Shown: in pieces, positions 5,710 through 10,680 of the stretch
Layout of the letters: each line of letters starts with the position of its first letter
How positions within the stretch are numbered: position 1 is the stretch's first letter
Assembly (NCBI GenBank): GCA_036519575.1
Contig: DATDKZ010000151.1
Location: 1 to 10,680, forward strand
Length of the DNA stretch: 10,680 nucleotides
Source of the DNA: AC-69 sp036519575
GTDB lineage: Bacteria > Actinomycetota > UBA4738 > HRBIN12
Direction of reading: 5' to 3'
Program-made: the position numbers and the translations under genes
Notes under the pieces: model-generated
The model's database searches: none
Told to the model about the DNA's origin: nothing
What the model saw: only the letters and a program-made list of their open reading frames with translations

Positions 5710-6399
5710 GTGGATGGGGAAGATGGGGACTGTTGCTTCGACGACTGGGTCGACCACTGGTCGAAGCGATCGAGGAAGAGACCAACCGTCGCCGGGGTCA
5801 CCGCCCTGTTACTTCGTGGGTTGGAGGAGGCGGGCATCCGTGACCGGACCGTGCTCGACGTCGGGAGCGGGATCGGCGACCTGGCCATCGAGCTTGTCCG
5901 GCATGGTGCCGTCCAGGCGTTCGGGGTCGAGCTGTCGGCCAAGGCCGTCGAAGAGGCTCGGCGCCTGGCCGTCGAGCGGGGGGTCGCGGACCGGACGTCC
6001 TTCGAAGTCGGCGACGGTTCGCAGATGCGACTGCCGAACGCCGATGTCGTCGTGCTGAACCGCGTGTTCTGCTGCTATCGGGACGCCGATGCCCTGCTCG
6101 AGAACTCGCTTTCGGCGGCCGGTTCCCTCTACGCCTTCACCACGCCTCCGTCAAAGGGGCTGGGCGGCGCCTTGGTTAAGACGCAGGCGCAGTTCTGGAA
6201 CGTCTGGTACCGCCTCCGGGACAGGAAGTTCCAGGGGTTCAGGGTCTTCATCCACGACGTGGGTCGGATCGATGCCCGGGTGCAGTCCGCCGGGTTTCTG
6301 CCTATCCGACGCGAGCGTCGGCGGTTCGTCTGGCACCTCGCCGTCTACGCGCGGCCAGCATCTGCCGTCATCTCGGACGGGAGACGGCTCCGTTCCTGA
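5710..6399 (+). CDS. Class I SAM-dependent methyltransferase (BchM/UbiG-like)
   Basis: A 229-residue cytosolic Rossmann-fold methyltransferase. Motif I is VLDVGSGIGDLAIEL (residues 48-62), followed by the acidic end of strand 2 at VELS (73-76). DGSQMRLPNADVVVLNRVFCCY (106-127) covers motifs II and III. The N terminus has a Cys-Cys pair and the segment CCFDDWVDHWSKR. The C-terminal part, with HDVGRIDARVQSAGF and RRFVWHLAVYARP, resembles small-molecule methyltransferases often annotated as BchM- or UbiG-like in Actinomycetota. The substrate cannot be deduced; no pigment or quinone genes are nearby. The GTG start at 5710 is preferred because TACACT lies 6 nt upstream and no in-frame Met precedes motif I. 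It is divergent from the CstB-like gene (47 bp between starts) and 22 bp ahead of a second methyltransferase. Confidence 0.85.
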   Translation: MDGEDGDCCFDDWVDHWSKRSRKRPTVAGVTALLLRGLEEAGIRDRTVLDVGSGIGDLAIELVRHGAVQAFGVELSAKAVEEARRLAVERGVADRTSFEVGDGSQMRLPNADVVVLNRVFCCYRDADALLENSLSAAGSLYAFTTPPSKGLGGALVKTQAQFWNVWYRLRDRKFQGFRVFIHDVGRIDARVQSAGFLPIRRERRRFVWHLAVYARPASAVISDGRRLRS

Positions 6400-6409
6400 G
6401 CAAGGTAGA

Positions 6410-6415
6410 TACCCT
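6410..6415 (+). promoter_or_regulatory. Likely -10 element of a leaderless promoter (second methyltransferase)
   Basis: TACCCT fits TAnnnT and ends 6 nt before the ATG at 6422. It lies inside the 22-bp gap between the two methyltransferase genes, and no ribosome binding site is seen. The stretch from the hexamer to the ATG is nearly identical to that before the PAQR gene (TACCATCTCGCC versus TACCCTCTCGCC). This suggests the second methyltransferase has its own promoter. Confidence 0.5.
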
Positions 6416-6421
6416 CTCGCC

Positions 6422-7024
6422 ATGACGACGAGAGACCATCAGGTCGAACGGTTCGACCGGTGGGCAGAGACCTACGACCGGTCGTTCCTCCAGCGCCGCG
6501 TGTTCGAGCCGGTGCACGAAGCCCTGATACAGGCGTTGGGCTCGGTCGAGGGGTGGCGGGTCTTGGACGTCGGCTGTGGGACCGGCACACTAACGGTGGC
6601 CTTGGCCCGCCGCTCCGCACGAGCGATCGGCGTGGATCCAGCGCCGCGGATGGTGGCGCAGGCTCGAGCGAAGCAGGGGGGCGCGCCGGTCACCTTCATC
6701 GTGGGTTCAGCGGAGGCCCTGCCGTTCGCGGACTCCTCGTTCGACGGTGCGACTGCCTCGATGACCGTTCACCACTGGAGGGACGCGGAGCGCGGGCTGG
6801 CCGAGTTGGCTCGGGTGCTTCGGCCGGGTGGCCGCGCGGCGATCGCCGACATCGACCTCCCGGGCTCCCTTCGGTCCGTCCTTCGGCTCGTGAGGAACCC
6901 CCACGCCGGATGGAGTCGGCGAGAGTTGGCCGGGATCCTCTATCGGTCGGGGTTCACCAGGGTGGAAGCCTTGACCCGAGGGCCGCTCGGGCCCAGGCTC
7001 CCGATCATCCGGGCCGACCGCTGA
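6422..7024 (+). CDS. Class I SAM-dependent methyltransferase (UbiE/MenG-like, Methyltransf_11)
   Basis: A 200-residue cytosolic methyltransferase. The opening FDRWAETYDRSF (11-22) is the usual N-terminal helix of UbiE-like enzymes. Motif I is VLDVGCGTGTLTVAL (47-61); GVDPAPRMVAQAR (70-82) ends strand 2. GSAEALPFADSSFDGATAS (95-113) and LAELARVLRPGGRAAIADI (126-144) are motifs II and III of the Methyltransf_11 family. It is shorter than true UbiE/MenG proteins (about 230-250 residues), and no menaquinone genes accompany it, so the substrate is unknown. It belongs to a different subfamily from the preceding gene, so the pair is not a recent duplication. The ATG at 6422 was chosen because the family motif begins right after it and TACCCT lies 6 nt upstream; the open frame reaching further upstream is inside the first methyltransferase gene. 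Confidence 0.88.
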   Translation: MTTRDHQVERFDRWAETYDRSFLQRRVFEPVHEALIQALGSVEGWRVLDVGCGTGTLTVALARRSARAIGVDPAPRMVAQARAKQGGAPVTFIVGSAEALPFADSSFDGATASMTVHHWRDAERGLAELARVLRPGGRAAIADIDLPGSLRSVLRLVRNPHAGWSRRELAGILYRSGFTRVEALTRGPLGPRLPIIRADR

Positions 7025-7066
7025 GGCTGCACCCTCTGTATCAGTCGCACGAGTGAAGCGGGACTT

Positions 7067-7103
7067 CGTGAATGATCCCAACCTCCTTCACGACTCGTTC
7101 ACG
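7067..7103. repeat. TTCACG half-sites upstream of the membrane protein/two-component operon
   Basis: TTCACG occurs at 7087-7092 and 7098-7103, start to start 11 bp, about one helical turn. Its inverted copy CGTGAA is at 7067-7072. TCGTGAA (7066-7072) and TTCACGA (7087-7093) form a 7-bp inverted repeat around 14 nt. Tandem half-sites at about 11-bp spacing are what OmpR-family regulators bind, and one is encoded 500 bp downstream. The cluster lies 53-89 bp before the ATG at 7156, within the only sizeable gap (7025-7155) ahead of the operon. An autoregulatory operator is a reasonable inference. The promoter hexamers are unclear. Confidence 0.45.
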
Positions 7104-7155
7104 CCCGGGATACAGGATGGGTGTCAGAAGGAACCCGTTGGAAAGGAGAAACGAG

Positions 7156-7533
7156 ATGCGACGGGGGATCGGTATCGCGGTGCTGCTCCTCGTGATCCTG
7201 GGGGGCATCGCCATCGGCGTAACTGCGTACAACGCCGGGGTGTCGCACGGGCTTGCCGAAGCTACCACCGACGGCCAGGTGGTGCGGGTGGTCGGGCCTG
7301 GCTATGGGTTCTTCCCGTTCGGTCTGTTCCTGTTCCCGCTGTTCTTCTTCGGGTTCTTCGCCCTGGCCCGCTTGTCGTGGGGCCAGCGGTGGGGCGGACA
7401 CGGCCACGGGTTCTCCGCGGGTGGCTCGTGGGGCACGGAAGGCCCGAAGCGATTCGAGGAATGGCACCGGCGTCAGCACGAGCAGGGCGAGGGCGACCAC
7501 ACTCCGGCCGGCGGCGAGCCGGCGAGCGTCTGA
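7156..7533 (+). CDS. Small two-span membrane protein of a two-component operon
   Basis: A 125-residue protein I cannot assign to a named family. Residues 5-28 (GIAVLLLVILGGIAIGV) form one hydrophobic segment. A second, rich in Phe and Pro (GFFPFGLFLFPLFFFGFFAL, about 54-73), follows a short loop with GQVVRVVGPG. The C-terminal 50 residues are Gly/His/Trp-rich, with WGQRWGGHGHGF and an acidic/His stretch EEWHRRQHEQGEGDH, and are probably cytosolic. The His-rich tail could bind metal, but that is only a possibility. The start ATG at 7156 follows AGGAG (7144-7148) by 7 nt; longer frames upstream lack a site. The gene comes 75 bp before an OmpR-family regulator and its kinase. Similar small membrane proteins occur beside such pairs in Actinomycetota (general impression, not checked). 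It may be a target or an accessory sensor of the system. Confidence 0.75.
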   Translation: MRRGIGIAVLLLVILGGIAIGVTAYNAGVSHGLAEATTDGQVVRVVGPGYGFFPFGLFLFPLFFFGFFALARLSWGQRWGGHGHGFSAGGSWGTEGPKRFEEWHRRQHEQGEGDHTPAGGEPASV

Positions 7534-7552
7534 GCCCAGGATCGGTTGGGCG

Positions 7553-7576
7553 GGGCGGAGGCGCTTGCCTCCGCCC
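7553..7576 (+). terminator. Perfect 10-bp hairpin between the membrane protein and regulator genes
   Basis: GGGCGGAGGC (7553-7562), loop GCTT and GCCTCCGCCC (7567-7576) make a perfect, very GC-rich stem; a G-U pair may add one more step. It starts 19 nt after the stop at 7533 and ends 32 nt before the ATG at 7609. The following bases TACCCCTTCGTC are only weakly T-rich, so it is not a classical intrinsic terminator, although GC-rich bacteria often use such hairpins without a U-tract. It may act as a partial terminator, reducing regulator and kinase expression relative to the membrane protein, or stabilise the upstream mRNA end. Confidence 0.55.
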
Positions 7577-7608
7577 TACCCCTTCGTCACGCTTTCCGGA
7601 AGCCGCCG

Positions 7609-8292
7609 ATGAAGACCATCCTGGTCGTCGAGGACGAGATGAGGATCGCTCGGCTGGTGCGCGACTACCTGGAGGTCGCGGGGTTCGAGGTGATCGTGGT
7701 CGGAGAGGGCGGGGCCGCCCTGGCCAGCGCACGAGGATCGAAGCCGGATCTGGTCGTGCTGGACCTCGGGTTACCCGGACGTGACGGGCTGGACGTGGCG
7801 CGCGAGCTCCGGAGGTCCTCCAACATCCCCATCATCATCCTGACGGCGCGAGGGGAAGAGTCCGACCGCATCGTCGGCCTGGAGCTCGGCGCCGACGACT
7901 ACGTGGTGAAGCCGTTCAGCCCCAAGGAGCTCGTGGCCCGGGTCCGGGCCGTCCTCCGCCGGTCGGAGGCTGCCCGCGACGGCGGACCGGAGGTACTCCG
8001 GGTCCTGGACGTCGAGGTCGACGTCCGTCGGATGCGCGTGAGGGTCGGCGGCAGGCCGGTCGACCTCACTCCGACGGAGTTCCAGCTGGTGGAAACCATG
8101 GCCCGGGAGCCCGGGCGCGTCTTTACGCGGGGACAGCTCCTCGACGCGGTGCACGGTGTGGCTTTCGAGTCGTACGAACGGGCCATCGACGCCCACGTGA
8201 AGAACATCAGGAGGAAGATCGAGCCCACGCCGGGGCTTCCCCGCTACCTGCTCACGGTCCACGGCGTTGGGTACCGGTTCGCCGATGCGTGA
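7609..8292 (+). CDS. OmpR/PhoB-family response regulator
   Basis: A 227-residue DNA-binding response regulator of standard size. The receiver (1-118) has acidic residues Glu8/Asp9, phosphoacceptor Asp52 in LVVLDLGLPGRDG, switch Thr79 (IIILTAR) and Lys101 in DDYVVKPFSPKEL. The winged helix (about 128-225) has LTPTEFQLVETMAREPGR, FTRGQLLDAVHG, AIDAHVKNIRRKIEP and the closing VHGVGYRF. The ATG at 7609 is preceded by GGAAG with a 6-nt gap; the open frame extends upstream to 7546 through a stable hairpin and is not homologous there. Its last 8 bp overlap the start of the kinase gene, showing translational coupling and a cognate pair. TTCACG repeats at 7067-7103 are candidate binding sites (inference). 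The signal sensed is unknown. Confidence 0.95.
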   Translation: MKTILVVEDEMRIARLVRDYLEVAGFEVIVVGEGGAALASARGSKPDLVVLDLGLPGRDGLDVARELRRSSNIPIIILTARGEESDRIVGLELGADDYVVKPFSPKELVARVRAVLRRSEAARDGGPEVLRVLDVEVDVRRMRVRVGGRPVDLTPTEFQLVETMAREPGRVFTRGQLLDAVHGVAFESYERAIDAHVKNIRRKIEPTPGLPRYLLTVHGVGYRFADA

Positions 8293-9394
8293 CCGCGGCC
8301 ACGGCCCCGGTCAGCGAGGGTTCCGCCCCCCGTGGTGGCCGGAGAACGAGCCCTTCCCGCCGCGAGGTCAGGGTCCATGGGGCGGTGCCCGGCCCCACCT
8401 GCTCCGCCGTGTGGGCCTCATCGTCTTCGCGCTCTTCGGGATCACGTTCCTGGCCAGCGCGCTGGCGGTGGCCGCCATCTCCGGCGTCCTCGGTCTCCGT
8501 GAACACAGGGGGCTGGTCCCGGTGGCCGCGATCCTCGGACTCCTGCTGCTGGCCGCGATCGCCGTGGTGGGGCGGACGGCACGACGGATGGCCGGCCCTA
8601 TGGCAGAAGTGATGGAGGCGGCGGATCGCGTCGCCGGCGGGGACTACGGCGTGCGGGTCGACGAGCGAGGGACCCCGGAGATGCGCCGCCTGGCCCGGTC
8701 CTTCAACGCCATGACCGAACGCCTGCGGACGAGCGAGGATCACCGTAAGGACCTCTTGGCCGACCTGGCCCACGAGCTCCGAACGCCCCTCTCGGTGATC
8801 CGGGGCAACGCAGAGGGGATGCTCGACGGCCTCTATCCGGCCGACCGGGCCAACCTGGAGCCACTCATCGATGAGATCAAGGTGATGTCCCGACTCCTCG
8901 ATGATCTCCAGACGCTCTCGACGGCCGAGGCTGGGGCCCTCCGGCTTCGCCGATCGCGCGTGGAGCCGGGTCTCCTGGTGGAGGCCGCCGCCGCCGCCTT
9001 CCGGTCGCAGGCCGACGATGCCCGCGTGAGCATCGAAGCCCGCATTGCAGAAGGGCTTCCCGAGATTGACGTCGATTCGGTTCGGATCGGCGAGGTGCTG
9101 GCCAACCTGCTGTCCAACGCGCTTCGCCACACGCCACCCGACGGGTCGGTGGTCATCGCCGCGGAGCCTGCGCCGGATGGCGTCTCGTTCACCGTGATGG
9201 ACACCGGCGCTGGGATCCCGGCGGATGCGCTCCCGCACGTGTTCGATCGATTCGTGAAGGCCAAGGACTCGGGCGGGGCCGGGCTCGGCCTGGCCATCGC
9301 GAAGGCCCTCGTGGAGTCGCACGGCGGGCGGATCGCAGCTGAGAGCGAGCCAGGACGAGGCACCACAGTGCGAGTCGTCCTGCCCCGCGCGTAG
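8285..9394 (+). CDS. HAMP / HisKA sensor histidine kinase, partner of the preceding regulator
   Basis: A 369-residue membrane kinase. A Pro/Gly/Trp-rich cytosolic tail (1-38, with PPWWPENEPFPP) precedes two spans at about 43-68 and 77-97. The loop between them is only about eight residues (GLREHRGL), so no extracytoplasmic sensor domain exists. A HAMP segment follows (about 97-150, with EAADRVAGGDYGVRV). The phosphoacceptor helix has LADLAHELRTPLS with His163. The ATPase domain has the N-box NLLSNALRHT, Asp306 in MDTGAGIP, FDRF (320-323) and GAGLGLAIAK (331-340), all intact. The ATG at 8285 overlaps the regulator's stop by 8 bp (ATGCGTGA). Kinases with such short loops sense signals in the membrane or through accessory membrane proteins; the two-span protein at 7156-7533 is an obvious candidate (inference). 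The gene ends 29 bp before the convergent sialidase-like gene, with no clear terminator between. Confidence 0.94.
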   Translation: MRDRGHGPGQRGFRPPWWPENEPFPPRGQGPWGGARPHLLRRVGLIVFALFGITFLASALAVAAISGVLGLREHRGLVPVAAILGLLLLAAIAVVGRTARRMAGPMAEVMEAADRVAGGDYGVRVDERGTPEMRRLARSFNAMTERLRTSEDHRKDLLADLAHELRTPLSVIRGNAEGMLDGLYPADRANLEPLIDEIKVMSRLLDDLQTLSTAEAGALRLRRSRVEPGLLVEAAAAAFRSQADDARVSIEARIAEGLPEIDVDSVRIGEVLANLLSNALRHTPPDGSVVIAAEPAPDGVSFTVMDTGAGIPADALPHVFDRFVKAKDSGGAGLGLAIAKALVESHGGRIAAESEPGRGTTVRVVLPRA

Positions 9395-9423
9395 CCTTCT
9401 CTCGGCGCGGTTGGTCGAACGGC

Positions 9424-10680
9424 CTACTGGATGACCACCTTCGCCGTGTAGAGATCCAGCTGGTGCAGGGTCCCATCCGGGTTGTCGCCCGTGCTGTTGG
9501 AGTTGTCCGACCACGCCGGATAGAACGTGCCCGACTCGAAGGCCGCGTGCGTGTAGTCGCCATAGTCGAAGTAACTCTCGGCGCCGTTGACGTTCGACGT
9601 CCCCTGGCTGATCTGAAGGTTGGGAGCGAAGGTCGCCCCGCCGTCCTTCGAGTACGTGGCCCAGATCTGGACGTCGTTATTCGGCACGCCGTCGGTGTCC
9701 CCAGCGCCGCCGACGCCGAGGTCGCCCCTGGCGTCGTACCAGGAGACGGCGACGTTGCCTGTCGTTTGGTCGAGTGCGATCGCCGGGTTGAACTGGCTGT
9801 TGGCCGTGGCGTCGTCGTTCAGCTTGACCGTCGCGCTCCACGTGGTGCCGTTGTCGTCGGAGTACTGGAACATGATGTCCATGTTGTCGCTCTCGTTCGG
9901 CGTCTCCTGGGTCCAGATCGCATACACGCGGCCGTTGTGCTTGCCGCCGCTCCTGTCCCAGGCCAGACTGGACTCAGCGTCGACGGAGCGGTGCGGCTGG
10001 GCCGCGATGTAATCGAACCCTCCAACCCTGCTGCGTGCCAGGAGCCGGGGGCCGGTGAACCCGGACGTTCCCAAACCGTCGGGATCGATCGCCGTGTAGA
10101 TGTGCGATCCTCCCTGGCCGTTGGTCTGGTCCTGGTAGATGACCATGACCCGGCCATCAGGGCCAACGGCGGTGTCACCATAGTTTCCCCGCCCATCCGA
10201 CGTGGGGACGCTCTCGGGCCCGCTGAAACTCCCGAACGTGCCCAGGCCGCTGATGCTTGTGCCGGATGCCTGCACGACGGCCGCGGGGTAGCTGGTGTAA
10301 CTCACCCACACGCTGTTCGGGCCGACTGAGATCGACGGTTGGTCGGCGCTCGCGCTGCCCTTGGAGCCTGGGTTCGCAATTGCGTTGCTCCCCGTCGGTT
10401 TCGTCGGAACGATCTCCGTCACCTTCGTGAACGTCAGCCCGCCATCCGTGGACACCGCGATCGGCACGTTGTCGCTGTCGTTGAGGAGATAGACCATCCA
10501 CAAGTTTCCGAACCGGTCCCAGGCTAGCTGCTCGTCGCAGCAGATCTCGCCCAACGGGTCCCCCGCGCCGATGACCTGCCTGGTCCAGGTGGTCCCGCCG
10601 TCGAACGACACTCCCTCGAAGAGCCCGCTGACCACGTCGGGCAGCGTCGCCATGGTCACGATGTTCGATGGGTTGGTCGG
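9424..10680 (-). CDS. Asp-box (BNR) sialidase-like beta-propeller protein, C-terminal part (cut by window edge)
   Basis: The frame is open to the right edge, giving 418 residues that end at a TAG (complement of 9424-9426). The visible part starts PTNPSNIVTM, a phrase typical of the beginning of a propeller blade, so neither the GTG at 10659 nor the ATG at 10653 is likely to be the true start; a signal peptide is expected further upstream. Four Asp-box motifs (S-x-D-x-G-x-T-W/F) occur: SFDGGTTW (25-32), STDGGLTF (77-84), SDDNGTTW (274-281) and SKDGGATF (344-351). Between them are DQPSISVGP, AVGPDGRVMVIYQD and FNPAIALDQTTGNVAVSWYDARGD, as in sialidase-superfamily (exo-alpha-sialidase-like) propellers. 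Asp/Asn/Gly-rich turns suggest Ca2+ binding. The Arg triad of true sialidases cannot be confirmed here, so enzymatic activity is uncertain; a secreted carbohydrate-binding or structural propeller is equally possible. It is unrelated in function to its convergent kinase neighbour as far as can be seen. Confidence 0.85.
   Translation of the reverse strand, partial: PTNPSNIVTMATLPDVVSGLFEGVSFDGGTTWTRQVIGAGDPLGEICCDEQLAWDRFGNLWMVYLLNDSDNVPIAVSTDGGLTFTKVTEIVPTKPTGSNAIANPGSKGSASADQPSISVGPNSVWVSYTSYPAAVVQASGTSISGLGTFGSFSGPESVPTSDGRGNYGDTAVGPDGRVMVIYQDQTNGQGGSHIYTAIDPDGLGTSGFTGPRLLARSRVGGFDYIAAQPHRSVDAESSLAWDRSGGKHNGRVYAIWTQETPNESDNMDIMFQYSDDNGTTWSATVKLNDDATANSQFNPAIALDQTTGNVAVSWYDARGDLGVGGAGDTDGVPNNDVQIWATYSKDGGATFAPNLQISQGTSNVNGAESYFDYGDYTHAAFESGTFYPAWSDNSNSTGDNPDGTLHQLDLYTAKVVIQ

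Noticed and set aside
5663..5785. 41-residue N-terminal extension of the CstB-like protein
   Set aside because: Ser/Arg-rich and overlapping the divergent methyltransferase; family similarity begins at MHLESF with a good ribosome binding site.
5710..7024. Tandem methyltransferases as a recent gene duplication
   Set aside because: Their motif I, N termini and C-terminal halves belong to different subfamilies; they share only the common SAM-binding fold.
9395..9423. Bidirectional terminator between the convergent kinase and Asp-box genes
   Set aside because: No inverted repeat of useful length exists in the 29-bp gap.
8252..9514. Open frame of 420 codons on the minus strand
   Set aside because: Antisense to the HAMP kinase, whose motifs are all intact; no domain and a biased composition.
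9463..10329. Open frame of 288 codons on the plus strand
   Set aside because: Antisense to the Asp-box protein; Val/Arg/Gly-rich with no recognisable motif.

Overview
The window is GC-rich (roughly two thirds G+C by eye) and densely coded, with frequent GTG starts, short gaps and overlapping genes. The protein types suggest an uncultured member of the Actinomycetota: a multi-membrane-span GAF/HisKA_3 kinase with the motif series GWLF..., FPTGHVPSRRWRP and YRLYEIDVIINR, a metallo-beta-lactamase/double-rhodanese protein, and an OmpR-type two-component system preceded by a small two-span membrane protein. This assignment is an inference from family resemblance; the window holds no rRNA or other phylogenetic marker. 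I found no tRNA, rRNA, CRISPR array, transposase or integrase.

Layout: (1) 1-1280: two divergent, related response regulators, one cut by the left edge, separated by a 282-bp region with two adjacent palindromes. The complete one has an unusual mix of domains: a NarL-like receiver joined to an OmpR/PhoB winged helix. (2) 1256-1468 (-): the N-terminal third of a YdeI/OmpD-associated-family gene, broken off exactly where the response-regulator gene ends. (3) 1525-2178 (+): a PAQR/hemolysin III membrane protein, convergent with (4) 2175-4250 (-): a large membrane-bound GAF/HisKA_3 histidine kinase. Upstream of it on the same strand, 35 bp away, is (5) 4286-5662 (-): a CstB-like metallo-beta-lactamase/rhodanese/rhodanese protein. 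(6) 5710-7024 (+): two class I SAM-dependent methyltransferases of different subfamilies, the first divergent from gene 5. (7) 7156-9394 (+): a likely three-gene signalling operon of small two-span membrane protein, OmpR-family regulator and HAMP/HisKA sensor kinase. (8) 9424-10680 (-): the C-terminal 418 residues of an Asp-box (BNR) sialidase-like beta-propeller, cut by the right edge.

How the parts may work together: the window is dominated by signal transduction. The HisKA_3 kinase at 2175-4250 has no regulator directly beside it; the receivers at 1-1280 are the nearest candidate partners. The 7156-9394 cluster looks self-contained, with a kinase whose extracytoplasmic loop is too short to be a normal sensor domain, so the small membrane protein may contribute sensing. 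The CstB-like gene suggests persulfide or reactive-sulfur handling, and its likely co-transcription with the kinase makes a sulfur or redox signal a reasonable guess, not a demonstrated one.

A recurring non-coding signal is a TAnnnT hexamer 6-7 nt before the start codon, without a ribosome binding site, in front of three plus-strand genes (1525, 5710, 6422). This is the arrangement expected of leaderless transcripts. I see no strong evidence of a wholly new system. The most distinctive items are the hybrid regulator, the CstB-like protein with a replaced metal-ligand position, the three leaderless promoters, and the hairpin and operator-like repeats around the 7156-9394 operon.
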